Shown here piece by piece: positions 1 through 11,722 of a stretch of 64,000 nt of DNA; the stretch's first letter is position 1, and every line of letters begins with the position of its first letter. The position numbers and the translations under genes were made by a program. Source of the DNA: Caprella mutica. Its lineage: Eukaryota; Arthropoda; Malacostraca; Amphipoda; Caprellidae. The stretch is from the NCBI GenBank assembly GCA_947561585.1, contig CANNZV010001118.1, positions 51,245 to 115,244 of the forward strand, given 5' to 3'. The notes under the pieces are model-generated. The model was not told the origin of the DNA and did not search any database. It saw only the letters and a program-made list of their open reading frames with translations.

Positions 1-235
1 GCTTTTGCATAAATAACGTTTTCTGTTTCACTTAGGTAACGTTTTATACTTGAAGTAACGTTTGGAAGTTTCTTAACGTTCTCTGAATTCCTATAGTAAC
101 GTTTTTGCGTATCTAAAATAAATATTTATGGTTCCCTAAAATAACGATTGATGTATCTCTAAAGTAACATTTGCTATATAACTAACTAAAATAAGGTTAT
201 CTGTATCACTGCAGTAACTTTAACTATATATCTTA
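1..235. repeat. Degenerate tandem repeat, period about 20-25 bp
   Basis: The block shows taacgtt or close variants about ten times (ataacgtttt, gtaacgtttt, gtaacgtttgg, ttaacgttct and others), separated by diverged spacers resembling tctgtatcactaaag. Copies are far more diverged than in the array that follows, so this looks like an old decaying minisatellite. It runs off the left edge of the window. Confidence 0.6.
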
Positions 236-242
236 AATATAA

Positions 243-1341
243 CTTGTAATCATGTCTCACTTGTAATCATGTCTCACTTGTAATCATGTCTCACTTGTAA
301 TCATGTCTCACTTGTAATCATGTCTCACTTGTAATCATGTCACTTGTAATCATGTCTCACTTGTAATCATGTCTCACTTGTAATCATGTCTCACTTGTAA
401 TCATGTCTCACTTGTAATCATCTTGTAATCATGTCTCACTTGTAATCATGTCTCACTTGTAATCATGTCTCACTTGTAATCATGTCTCACTTGTAATCAT
501 GTCTCACTTGTAATCATGTCTCACTTGTAATCATGTCTCACTTGTAATCATGTCTCACTTGTAATCATGTCTCACTTGTAATCTATCATGTCTCACTTGT
601 AATCATGTCTCACTTGTAATCATGTCTCACTTGTAATCATGTCTCACTTGTAATCATGTCTCACTTGTAATCATGTCTCACTTGTAATCATGTCTCACTT
701 GTAATCATGTCTCACTTGTAATCATGTCTCACTTGTAATCATGTCTCACTTGTAATCATGTCTCACTTGTATCATGTCTCACTGTAATCATGTCTCACTT
801 GTAATCATGTCTCACTTGTAATCATGTCTCACTTGTAATCATGTCTCACTTGTAATCATGTCTCACTTGTAATCATGTCTCACTTGTAATCATGTCTCAC
901 TTGTAATCATGTCTCACTTGTAATCATGTCTCACTTGTAATCATGTCTCACTTGTAATCATGTCTCACTTGTAATCATGTCTCACTTGTAATCATGTCTC
1001 ACTTGTAATCATGTCTCACTTGCAATCATGTCTCACTTGTAATCATGTCTCACTTGTAATCATGTCTCACTTGTAATCATGTCTCACTTGTAATCATGAC
1101 TCACTTGTAATCATGTCTCACTTGTAATCATGTCTCACTTGTAATCATGTCTCACTTGTAATCATGTCTCACTTGTAATCATGTCTCACTTGTAATCATG
1201 TCTCACTTGTAATCATGTCTCACTTGTAATCATGACTCACTTGTAATCATGTCTCACTTGTAATCATGTCTCACTTGTAATCATGACTCACTTGTAATCA
1301 TGTCTCACTTGTAATCATGTCTCACTTGTAATCATGACTCA
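243..1341. repeat. 17-bp satellite array, about 64 copies
   Basis: The unit cttgtaatcatgtctca repeats head to tail with little divergence. A few units carry indels (near 421, 583 and 771). A tgactca variant of the unit end appears only in the right part (about 1098, 1233, 1284 and 1335). The stretch has no coding content. Confidence 0.97.
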
Positions 1342-1420
1342 GCGAATAATACAAATAATCCCATAACTTATTAGCTAATGTCCCATTTCGATAATTCGAT
1401 TAGAAACTGTTTATCGTATT

Positions 1421-1478
1421 AAGGATAAGGATAAGGATAAGGATAAGGATAAGGATAAGGATAAGAATAAGGATAAGG
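1421..1478. repeat. Hexanucleotide microsatellite (aaggat)n
   Basis: About nine head-to-tail copies of aaggat with one aagaat variant. Confidence 0.95.
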
Positions 1479-2377
1479 GATATATAACATCAAACCCTCA
1501 TATAATTTCCATAATTTATTAAATTAATTTATTGGAAACTGTCTCAATTATTTGTTAAGTTTATGATTTTTCTCCCGCAGTGTAACTTAATGTTGTTAGT
1601 TTTAGGTGTCAAAGAAATGGCTTGATGAAGAAACTCTAATACGTAACAGGAGCTATCATTTCTAATGTGGAAAAACAAACAGGGATCATTTAAAAGTCTA
1701 TTTTCTCCCTCCCCAACAAAAGATATACGGGAGAACAACTGTTTAACCAAGTGAATTAAATAAATGTGATGTGTGGGTCGGTGTGGTTTGAAGGTGTGCA
1801 ATCCACACACTTAATGTGTGCGTATGATACACACAGTGTGACTAGGGGCAAACACACGCAGATGTGTTAGTGTCACTGGTAATTGATAGCTGTGTAAATT
1901 ATACACAAGATACTCTATAAAAGTTAGACTGTGGCTAACTCTGTACTTTCGAGACAATTCAATTATTTGCTGTTAAAGTAATACAAAATAGAAATTAGAT
2001 AGAATTTTTGAGAAAAAAATGGTATTTAGGAAATAAATCGATATTGCTTACCCATAATGATTAAAAAGTTGAATAGGAAATTTGAAAAAATATATATAAA
2101 ATGAAAAAAAAGGAATATACAAAATAGAAATTATATAAGAATAAAATATAAAAAAATTAATTGGAAAAATTCCATATTATTTACCAATGATATAAATCAC
2201 TAAAAGTTGAATATGAAATTGATTAATAAACATATATTAAAAGAAACCAAACAAAATAAATCAATTACTGATGTAATCGTAAAATAATTAATTTTAAGAT
2301 TGTGTTAATTCATAATAAGATTATAATGTTTAATTATTTTTCTAAAATACTGTTTGAAATGATCTACTTCTCCCCAT
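1479..2377. other. AT-rich noncoding stretch
   Basis: A short region rich in acacac and gtgtgtg occurs at about 1800-1880. The rest is A/T-rich sequence without an ORF, RNA or repeat I can name. Confidence 0.6.
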
Positions 2378-2476
2378 CTAGTCGGTAATTAGGGCAGGAA
2401 CGGCAATAGGCAATCACCCCAGGCTTCTCTAGATCGATGGGCCGCTAGAGGAAACTCCTAAATTGGCCCCGACTAG
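2378..2476. other. Compact GC-richer segment with inverted ends
   Basis: This 99-bp block is clearly richer in G+C than its flanks. It begins ctagtcgg and ends ccgactag, an 8-bp inverted repeat. It could be a small nonautonomous element or a conserved noncoding block. I do not recognise it. Confidence 0.4.
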
Positions 2477-2760
2477 AAAGATACTTCCAAGGAAACAAGT
2501 AATAGATACATTGCAATTTACTGCACAAAATGAGAGCTGGTAATTGAAAAAGAAAATGAAAGAATGATTGAATATTTAATGGATTTTTGATATTCATAAT
2601 TAAAATTGAAATTAAAAGAAAAAACGATGGATTAAGAGAAAATAGGAATGTTTCTAAACTTTATAAAATATTTAGAAAATTCGAATCTTCGAATAATAAT
2701 ATTCCTTTTGTTTCGCATATACTTTTCATGGACATAGAAGGGTTTCCCAACTTGAAATTG

Positions 2761-2883
2761 ATCCCAGGCAAGAAGTGTTTATTCCTGGGATATTAAGGGA
2801 ATATAGTCGGAGACTCGGAGTAAAAACTTCTTGACTGGGATATTCCCTTAACATCCCAGGAACAAACCCATCTTGCCTGGGAT
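2761..2883. repeat. Foldback/hairpin element
   Basis: The left arm at 2761-2804 starts atcccaggcaagaag. The right arm at about 2840-2883 is its near-perfect reverse complement and ends cttgcctgggat. The arms are about 44 bp with a loop of about 35 bp. Each arm also contains a second cctgggat, giving internal symmetry. Confidence 0.8.
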
Positions 2884-5080
2884 ATGGTACCACCATAACT
2901 TTTGTTGTGGGACGTCATTTCGTCAACCCATAATTCATAATTATACATATAACTCGACTTAAAACCGCAGGTAAATATTTATGTATATATATGCCATTAT
3001 TATATGTACAGCATTAATTATATTCCATACAATACATACATCGAATCATGTTGATGGTCATTTTTAAGATGCCATTTGATAATAAAATCAGTTTTCATTA
3101 CCACAAATACGGATCTAATTTGGTATATTTAATAATTACTCAGGAATTTTTGAAAGACTGGATCATTTTGCTTCCAAATTAAAGATGCTCTTTTTACCCA
3201 TGATACAAATTTCTATGACTGATCAGTAAAAATTTAAGTATCCTTCTTAGGAATTGTAGATTCAACTGAATAAAAAAACTACAATTCTACTGTATAAAAT
3301 ATCGAAAATTCTATTAAATACACAAGCAAGCATTTAGCAAAGAAATTCTAGAACTAGCAAAGCAAATACTAGCACAAGCGAGGCGCAAGCTATTGCAAAG
3401 CACTAGCAATCAGTAAGTCAAATTGTGTCCTGTTTTCATCTTTTCCGAAGTGTAAATGTAAGGACAGTGCCATAGGTGCAAACACTTGGCAAAGCGATAT
3501 GAGAAGTCGTAAGCTCTGGAAGATGGATCGCCTCATTGCTCCAAACCTTGATAAATACGTATATTGTTCTCCAGATCCTGATGGATAATGGGGATAACTG
3601 ACCGCAATGATGGATTCACCTGGGAGTCTGTCAGCATATGGTGGTGAATGAAACCCGGTGAAAATGGTACGTTCGGTGATTTCTGTGAACTGGGAGACGA
3701 TTGTTAAAAGAGACGATTGTTAAAAGAGACGCTTGTTGTATCCAGAAATTAGAACTGAAATAGCGTATCAAAAACCAGAGTAAGTAGTTTAATGTATGCT
3801 AGATAAAAAGTAAATTCATTTAAAATTGGTAGTTCAATATAATATAAACTAAATAAATTATAGATTATGTATAGATTATAAAAAAGACACTCAAGTAAGA
3901 TTAATAAATAATATCCTCCTTACAACGTATCACTAAAACTCATAATATAAATACCATAGTACCATGGTATAAGTATAGGCTTTTATAGCCTCAAAGCTAT
4001 TCCAAAGAAGAGAATCCGATCCATCATATGACTAATCAATGAAACACCGTCCACACTAGGTCTTGAAAGCACCCCGCCTTTGTCAAACTCTAAAAGACAA
4101 ACTATACTAAATCTTTCCAACATACCGCCTCAATATTCTAGATGTAACTACGATCCAGTATTAATAATTAATGAAGTTGACCATTATGATAATTTTACTG
4201 GGAATGTTAACTTATAAAGAGATCAATTTTTGAAGTAAAATATTTAACCCAGAAAAAATTGGGTTCCGGTTATTTTAATAAATTTCTATGTCCTTCGTCT
4301 ATTATTATAATATCAATTATATATTTGAAAAACATAATTCGTCTGTGAACTTTTAAAAAATATGATGAAAAAATGTGTTCCTTTTTTATGTCATGTAATG
4401 TGTGTAATATAGGTTTACATATATATTGGTTATAAAAAAAAAAGGTTTTTAAATCTGGAGAAATGTTTTCTAGAATCACTATAAGATGAATATGTACTTT
4501 CGACTAGTTAGTTCAAATAACATGAATATGTACTTTCGAATACTTGGTGAGAACCTATAAAACAAACAAATTCAACAAAATATTTTACAATAATGCTAGC
4601 AAATTGATGGAAACGATCCTTTTCAGATTTTATAACAAGTTTATGTTCAAAAGGCACTCCGCTAATAAAAATAAATGTGCAATCTCTTCATTCTCAGCGA
4701 TTGCATCAAAATGAAAACCTCCCCAACGCCATCATCACAACAACTTATAATTTCACTAAAGCAGAATCGTGTTTTTCTCTGGAATAAGAAGATTGGGGGA
4801 GATTGTATCTAGCCCCTAAAACACAAGAGCTGCTTCTTTGATTCACCGAGACAGTACAAAACATTCTATTAAGGTACAACTCAGCTAAAAAAGATAATGT
4901 TGGGCATGAAAAGTGAGAATTTTTTGTAACAATCATTCTTTGATAAGAAACTAAAAGGAATTTAATAGACATTCAATTATTAGTGAAAATATAAATGTAA
5001 ACCTACGTAAATATAAACCTACGTATATATACTCTACCAACGTAAAATCTACCTGTAAATTCTGAATTCGTAAAGTTGGC
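2884..5080. other. Noncoding region upstream of the 57-bp array
   Basis: Mostly AT-rich. A less AT-biased block lies at about 3420-3760 and holds candidate homeodomain-cofactor sites, entered separately. Repeated ctagcaa and gcaagc words occur at about 3340-3410, and atgaatatgtactttcga occurs twice at about 4486-4540. No credible ORF was found. Confidence 0.55.
3579..3633 (+). promoter_or_regulatory. Candidate HOX1/PBX plus MEIS site cluster
   Basis: Seen: TGATGGAT at 3579-3586, TGATGGAT at 3608-3615 and CTGTCA at 3628-3633. A further TGATGGAT lies on the - strand at 4019-4026. Known: autoregulatory enhancers of labial and its vertebrate orthologue Hoxb1 combine a TGATGGATgg/tg HOX/EXD(PBX) site with a nearby CTGTCA Hth/Meis/Prep site. 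Inferred: this could be a distal lab enhancer about 26 kb upstream of exon 1. Function is untested, and single sites of this length occur by chance. Confidence 0.35.
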
Positions 5081-6203
5081 TGTAGTTACTCAGTCTGATA
5101 TTACAGTCTCTGTACACTCTAGTCCTGAGAAAGTGAGTGTAGTTACTCAGTCTGATATTACAGTCTCTATACACTCTAGTCCTGAGAAGGTGAGTGTAGT
5201 TACTCAGTCTGATATTACAGTCTCTGTACACTCTAGTCCTGAGAAGGTGAGAGTAGTTACTCAGTCTGATATTACAGTCTCTGTACACTCTAGTCCTGAG
5301 AAGGCGAGTGTAGTTACTCAGTCTGATATTACAGTCTCTGTACACTCTAGTCCTGAGAAGGTGAGTGTAGTTACTCAGTCTGATATTACAGTCTCTGTAC
5401 ACTCTAGTCCTGAGAAGGTGAGTGTAGTTACTCAGTCTGATATTACAGTCTCTGTACACTCTAGTCCTGAGAAGGCGAGTGTAGTTACTCAGTCTGATAT
5501 TACAGTCTCTTTACACTCTAGTCCTGAGAAGGCGAGTGTAGTTACTCAGTCTGATATTACAGTCTCTGTACACTAGTCCTGAGAAGGTGAGTGTAGTTAC
5601 TCAGTCTGATATTACAGTCTCTGTACACTCTAGTCCTGAGAAGGTGAGTGTAGTTACTCAGTCTGATATTACAGTCTCTGTACACTCTAGTCCTGAGAAG
5701 GTGAGTGTAGTTACTCAGTCTGATATTACAGTCTCTGTACACTCTAGTCCTGAGAAGGTGAGTGTAGTTACTCAGTCTGATATTACAGTCTCTGTACACT
5801 CTAGTCCTGAGAAGGCGAGTGTAGTTACTCAGTCTGATATTACAGTCTCTTTACACTCTAGTCCTGAGAAGGCGAGTGTAGTTACTCAGTCTGATATTAC
5901 AGTCTCTGTACACTCTAGTCCTGAGAAGGTGAGTGTAGCTACTCAGTCTGATATTACAGTCTCTGTACACTCTAGTCCTGAGAAGGCGAGTGTAGTTACT
6001 CAGTCTGATATTACAGTCTCTGTACACTCTAGTCCTGAGAAGGTGAGTGTAGTTACTCAGTCTGATATTACAGTCTCTGTACACTCTAGTCCTGAGAAGG
6101 TGAGTGTAGTTACTCAGTCTGATATTACAGTCTCTGTACACTCTAGTCCTGAGAAGGTGAGTGTAGTTACTCAGTCTGATATTACAGTCTCTGTACACTC
6201 TAT
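5081..6203. repeat. 57-bp minisatellite, about 20 copies
   Basis: The unit begins tgtagttactcagtctgat and continues through ctctgtacactctagtcctg. The period is exactly 57 bp, as shown by tgtagttact at 5081 and 5138. Copies differ at few sites (gtgag or gcgag, tgtacac or ttacac). One copy near 5572-5577 lacks 2 bp. Because 57 is divisible by 3, long repetitive ORFs appear on both strands. The + ORFs lack a convincing ATG and are broken by the 2-bp loss, so I do not call a protein. Confidence 0.95.
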
Positions 6204-7253
6204 TCCTTATGGGAATAATTCAGACAAATGTAACCCCCTGTATAACTCGCCAAGTATTTTAGTCATCAGATATTGTATCTCTGATGATCAATCAAGTTAT
6301 CAGACCATCTTGTCATGATTATAAACAATTCATAGGGGAAATTAAAGGGACTTAAATAGTAATAAATAAACAGGATTACTCACAGTGTTCAAAACAATAA
6401 TATTTCTTTTTCGTGAATTTTATTATTTAAGTATTCAATGCTAAAACATCTTTAAGAATAAACTTTATGTGAAGTGGATATTCTTTCAAATTACCCGTAG
6501 TTAAATTATCAGGGATGAACTTTTCTTTATTATTTCGACGGATTATTTCAAATAGTGATGCAGTAAAACGTACAAATTAGTATTAAAATGATCAAAAAAT
6601 ATTTTCAATAACAGAGTTTTAATGAAGAAATATCTTTCATGAGATTTGAAAAGCTGTCTTATTTTATTTATTTATACACTTAGAAAAAGATAGAGGATTT
6701 CTGCTAGCTTGAATAAAACTACAAATTTTCAATTTATACATTACTATTTACAAACTACCTCGACAAATTTATATCAAACACTCTGTAACGATAAATCTTT
6801 CACCTTTATTTTGAAACAGTGTTATTTCTATACATTCATTCGTCATAGCAAGTCTGGGCAAGTGAAAGCAGCTACGAATCCATCAATAATTGACTAGTCG
6901 GTTCATCTCAATTATAGTTAATAGATGGAGTGAATTAGGAGTGACTTTAGTGTCATTTAAGATGGGGTTAGAGACATTCATTGGCCAATTGTAGCTATTA
7001 TAAATCGATGGGTTTTCACTGAGCACACGTCTTGGTGAGATGGAATACAACTAAAGAAAGCCAGGGGGGCATGGAGATAAACTGAGCTAGTGATATCTTT
7101 GATAATTAGCTTCTTGTTATTCATCTTGTTTTTAAATGGAAAAAAAATAATTGGGAATGAACGTGTTAACTAATTGGTTTATTTAATTATGTAGGTGTTT
7201 ATTTATTGAATGGTTTTAATGATCTTGAAAATTGATATTATTTGTATCTTATA
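6204..7253. other. AT-rich noncoding stretch
   Basis: No ORF, RNA or repeat that I can support was seen. A TGATGGAT on the - strand at 6878-6885 is isolated. Confidence 0.6.
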
Positions 7254-8375
7254 CAGGGTGGCGCAAAAAAAAAAGGAAACCCATTTTCAAATCAGTTTAT
7301 TTTACAAACTATAAAAGTTAGAAATTTTCTAAAAACACAGGTTTATTTATATAGTATTTTTACATCCTTCATGAAAATCTGTTAAACTTACGACTAAAAT
7401 TAAACATTCTGCAGCGAATTGAAAAAATATAAATAAAAAGGGCTTGCGCGAGGATGAAAAACCATATGGAGATAGAATCTTTTTTAAATGCTATTTTTCA
7501 TTCAATTAACGTTTGGTTCATTGACTCTTTTATTCATGGAAATACTTCTCCATTACCAATCACGATGTCTTCTCTAAAACGAGCATTTCTTTGCAGAAAC
7601 CATCTTGAAAAATTTAGACTGTGTGATAAATCAGTTGTAAGAGTTCGAGCCTTACATGCATCTTAAAAGGATGATATTTTAAATCGTGTTTCAAAATTCG
7701 GTGAAATGTGTCTAATTCATTCCTTCTGATTGGTTTTTTTAGATTCTCAATAAATAGTTCATAAATAAGATTAATGTTTTCATGCGTTCGTTCTGTTCAC
7801 CTGCGACCAAAACGCTTTTTGTTCGAAATTCTTCAGTTTTTCTTCGGTTTTAAGCTTCCTAATATAAGTCAATATGGTTTTATAGATGGTAAAAATCTTT
7901 CCTGAAAGATATGTTCAAAATGAGGTTGAATCTGTTTAAAGCTTTCCGTGTTTAAATAACTTGTCACAACAAAAACTCTGTTCTTATGAAAGCTGCATTT
8001 TGAAGATTTCGAATAGGAGATACAAATTAACAGCGAACTGATTTTATTAAAGTTATCAATTTCATAACAAACATAAATTTTCATATGATTATTAAGATTT
8101 TGATTGTCTTTTATTTGTTAAAGAAAACAATATAATTTAATATTTCTACATCCATATATGATATAAAATGAATTTCACCCGGCGCAAGCCCTTTTCATTC
8201 ACCTTTTTTTAATTCGCTGCAGGATGTTTAGTTTTCGTCGTAACTCTTAACAAATTAGTAAGATAGATGCAGAAAAAGTAAATGAATAAAATTGTGTTTT
8301 TAGAAAATTTCTAGGTTTGATAGTTTGTAAAATAAACTAGTTTGAAAATGGGTTTTCTTTTTTTGCGCCACTCTG
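7254..8375 (-). mobile_element. Degenerate mariner/IS630-type DNA transposon
   Basis: The element is 1,122 bp and flanked by the dinucleotide TA on both sides (7252-7253 and 8376-8377), as expected for Tc1/mariner insertion. It starts cagggtggcgcaaaa and ends ttttgcgccactctg. The terminal inverted repeats are unusually long, about 198 bp (7254-7452 and 8178-8375), and include gggcttgcgc / ggcgcaagccc at the inner edge. The interior holds a broken transposase on the - strand. The element is too short and damaged to be autonomous. Confidence 0.9.
7453..8085 (-). pseudogene. Transposase fragment of the mariner/IS630-type element
   Basis: Reading the - strand from 8084, an open segment contains FVVTSYLNTESFKQIQPHF, which resembles the N-terminal helix-turn-helix region of IS630/mariner-type transposases. 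Further along, out-of-frame pieces include ERTHENINLIYELF, HRILKHDLKYHPFKMHV and, after a frame change, FSRWFLQRNARFRED. These match the order of linker and early catalytic-domain motifs in this superfamily. Several stops and at least one frameshift interrupt the reading, and the C-terminal half with the later catalytic acidic residues is missing. A dead, internally deleted copy is the most likely reading. Family-level placement is by motif resemblance only. Confidence 0.75.
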
Positions 8376-8673
8376 TATAGGGTGAATTTTTTCGATAATT
8401 TCATTAAATTATATAACTTTCCAGTTACTTTAACAAATCATAAATTTTTCATATTAAAGTTATAACTTTGAGTTTCATTTTTCGGTTGTCAATTCGGTTA
8501 ATCCGGTTTCGGTTATCACCTCAGTTATTCGTGTTTCGGTTATCAATACGGTTATCACTGAAGCATCAGCTTGTCGATTCATCAATAAATGGATTATCAA
8601 ATGAGTGGCAGAGCATTTTTAAGATTCCTAGGTAGACATATGTAGGAATAAGAACCTTCTGCAATATGTATGA

Positions 8674-8818
8674 TAAGTTCTGCATTACTGGTCGGTTTCA
8701 CATCTTCGGTCATATAAGAAAAAAAGATACAATTATAAAATTTAAATAATTATTATTATATCATTTCTTTTTAAATGACCGGAGATGTGAAACCGACCAA
8801 CAATTCGTAACTTACCCT
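8674..8818. mobile_element. Family A MITE copy
   Basis: Inverted ends: left taagttctgcattactggtc, then tcacatcttcggtcatataa; right aaatgaccggagatgtgaaa, then aattcgtaacttaccct. The middle is AT-rich. There is no coding capacity. The same family recurs at least a dozen times in the window. Confidence 0.85.
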
Positions 8819-9460
8819 TCTAAAACGTTTGTATATCATATCCCTATAAAAAAAACTGTACAAATAAATGGTACTATTTGATTAAAATATTCAATTAATC
8901 CTTGTCACAATTTTAAATAACAAAAAAATATATATTGAAAAAAAATTCAAAATTTTCTTAAAAACTATTTCTTAAAAAAGCTTCCAAATTTTACTTTCTT
9001 ATAAAACCAAGTTAAGTTATATACCATAAGCTATACGATATAGCAGGAGCACACACAGTTTAGTTATCCATCACAGTTGCATCTGATAAGCAAGTAGCGT
9101 CTCTTAGCCAAAGACTGGTTAGTGATACCTCTATTAATTAGATTGCAAGGTGAATGTAGTCTCGATTGATATATAAAAAATATAGAACGGTATATGTTGT
9201 TTATACAGATATAATGTTGATAGAATAGAGTCAGATAGATAGTCATTTAATAATTAATATATACTGTGGTATATTATAATTGTTGTTGAAATTTTTAGAA
9301 ATTTTGATGTAATGAAAACTCTACGGCTAACACTCCCCTGGTTCTGGCAGAAATAGTAATGATGTGTTAAACACAAGATAATTATTAAATAAGTCTGAAG
9401 TTATATAAAAAACATACTGATTAATAACTATTAGTGAATACTACAGACTTTTCTTCTTAT
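8819..9460. other. AT-rich noncoding stretch
   Basis: Nothing beyond A/T-rich sequence. One TGATGGAT occurs on the - strand at about 9065-9072. Confidence 0.55.
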
Positions 9461-10115
9461 CATTCTCTCCGTATCATTTTCTCCAAATCATTTTCTCCGG
9501 ATAATATTATCCGGACCATTTTCTCCGGAACATTTTCTCCGGATAATATTATCCGGACCATTTTCTCCGGAACATTTTCTCCGAATCATTTTCTCCGGAT
9601 CATTTTCTCCGTATCATTTTCTCCGAATCATTTTCTCCAAATCATTTTCTCCGGATAATTTTATCCGGACCATTTTCTCCGGAACATTTTCTCCGAATCA
9701 TTTTCTCCGGATCATTTTCTCCGTATCATTTTCTCCGAATCATTTTCTCCAAATCATTTTCTCCGGAACATTTTCTCCGAATCATTTTCTACGGATCATT
9801 TTCTCCAAATCATTTTCTCCGCATTATTTTCTCCGCATTATTTTCTCCGAATCATTTTCTCCGAATCATTTTCTCCGAATCATTTTCTCCAAATCATTTT
9901 CTCCGGATCATTTTCTCCTGATCATTTTCTCCGGATAAGTTTCTCCAAATCATTTTCTCCGGATAAGTTTCTCCAAATCATTTTCTCCGGATAATTTTCT
10001 CCGAAGCATTTTCTCCAAATCATTTTTCCATATCATTTTCTCCTGATCATTTTCTCCGAATCATTTTCTCCGGATAATATTATTTTTCCCCACATCATTT
10101 TCGTAGTATCTTTTC
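9461..10115. repeat. 14-bp minisatellite with embedded palindromes
   Basis: Units of the form cattttctccgNat repeat about 45 times with moderate divergence. At 9497-9514 and 9539-9556 the array contains the perfect 18-bp palindrome ccggataatattatccgg, and a third degenerate version lies near 9650-9668. The 74-codon reading frame inside is a by-product of the repeat. Confidence 0.92.
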
Positions 10116-11130
10116 TCCCTCTCTCTCCCAGTTTAGCAAGTCATCCCATCTAATTGTTGTCTTTAGTTGTATTATTCGGTAATTCAATGAATTACACACA
10201 TTATTTGTACTGGTGACTTTTATTGTGAATAATCAAGTTAGGTTTGCACCAATCAAAAACATCATTGGGGAGAACAAAATAAACACGGTGAGTCTAATCT
10301 ATCAGATGACATGGAAGAAATTAACAAAATAGATATTTTTGTATTATTCGTTATTTATCATTTTGTATTTATCAGTATATATTTATCTTTTCCCATTCAT
10401 TATGTTTTATTTATTATTTTATATTGACTATTTTGTACAGGAAATAGTTTTCTTGAATGAACAAAAGTAGTTTTTGAAGAAAGTAACTGAAATTATAAAA
10501 TAAAATAAGTAGGAATAAGTGACCAAAATGTTAATTATACATGTTTTAGCGTTCTCTTATATAGAAATGGTGAATATTTAGTAAGTGTACATAGTATCTA
10601 AATAATTACATCAATTTATTAAAACATATTTAATATATTGTTTCTTTTAAATTTGTAAACAATTCTAAAAAAACAGATATTATAAACTAATGGTAATTCT
10701 ATCATTGATCATAATTATGTTATTTTTCAAACAATTTTCTATGTACTTTTTTCCTTTTTTTAAATGGAAATCAAAGTCGGTGTCGCGTCAAAGTCAGAAA
10801 ATCCTAACCGTTTAACCACTATATAACTCAATTAACCCGCATGGTGGTGGATGGGCCCTTTAACAACAATCAGACCATTGTGTAGGAGATATAATGATGC
10901 ATAAAGGATGCTATTTGATGCATACAAAAGCACTGAATGAGATGAAACTTAGTCATTGATGCAGATGATACAATGGATAGTGATACATAAGGAAAAAAAA
11001 TTAAAGTATGCGTTAGGTAGCAATTTAATGATGTATATTTGAATTCTGAAACAGTAAAATGAGGTATTTAACTAAACTTTAGGAAAATAAATTATGTAAT
11101 TAATGATAATGATAAGTGGAAAATATACAA
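10116..11130. other. AT-rich noncoding stretch
   Basis: Apart from scattered gatgcat words at about 10895-11035, nothing recognisable was seen. Confidence 0.55.
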
Positions 11131-11207
11131 GATAGAAAATTATAGTGGGACCATAAAAGATTTAAAGGAGATTCCATTTAATCATCTATGGCTCCACCAT
11201 AACTTTC
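11131..11207. mobile_element. Family B MITE copy, diverged
   Basis: The left end is agaaaattatagtgggacc and the right end is tctatggctccaccataact. It directly abuts a family A copy whose left terminus is missing, suggesting one inserted into or beside the other. Confidence 0.75.
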
Positions 11208-11328
11208 CCTGTCCATACATCTTCAACCATATAAGAAAAAAACATACAATAAAAATTAAATAATAATTATTATAACATTTTGTTATATGACGGAAAATGT
11301 GTAAATAACCAATAATTCATAACTTACC
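11208..11328. mobile_element. Family A MITE copy, left end eroded
   Basis: Contains catcttcaaccatataag on the left and ttatatgacggaaaatgtg followed by aattcataacttacct on the right, around an AT-rich core. Confidence 0.75.
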
Positions 11329-11722
11329 TATGCACTATTGTAAATTACAATGACTCAAAGAACGTTACTTCAGGTATGAATTATTAAGCAGTCAAAATAG
11401 AGTTTTCTCTGTGGCGTCATTTGGTGAAATTAGGGCAGGATGGAATAATTATTGGAGTCTTGGCATGCATATTACCTGGTTCTTTGTAGTGCCATCATAA
11501 TATAGACTCCGTGTGAGACGCACTGTCATAACTGTCAAAACAAACCACTGGGTATTGTTAGTTAGAGTGAGGTGTCAGCCGAGAACTGGAGAGAGTGTCA
11601 ATGGAGAGAGAAGGAGAGAAGTGAGAGAGAAGAAGAGAGTAAGAGAAGCTATTACTAACTCTATATACTAATACGATAGAGTGTGTGTCACTTACTATAG
11701 TAGTGAGTGATTTGTAGGTGTA
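11329..11722. other. Noncoding, purine-rich toward its right end
   Basis: Sequence becomes rich in gagaga from about 11585 to 11650 and leads into the purine-rich array. No gene seen. Confidence 0.5.

Noticed and set aside
243..1341. CRISPR-like appearance of short regular repeats
   Set aside because: Units are contiguous with no unique spacers, the sequence is eukaryotic and no cas genes are present. The same reasoning applies to all arrays here.
5076..6318. Two long + frames and three - frames of a 19-residue repeat
   Set aside because: Product of the 57-bp minisatellite; no proper ATG context, broken by a 2-bp loss, open on both strands.
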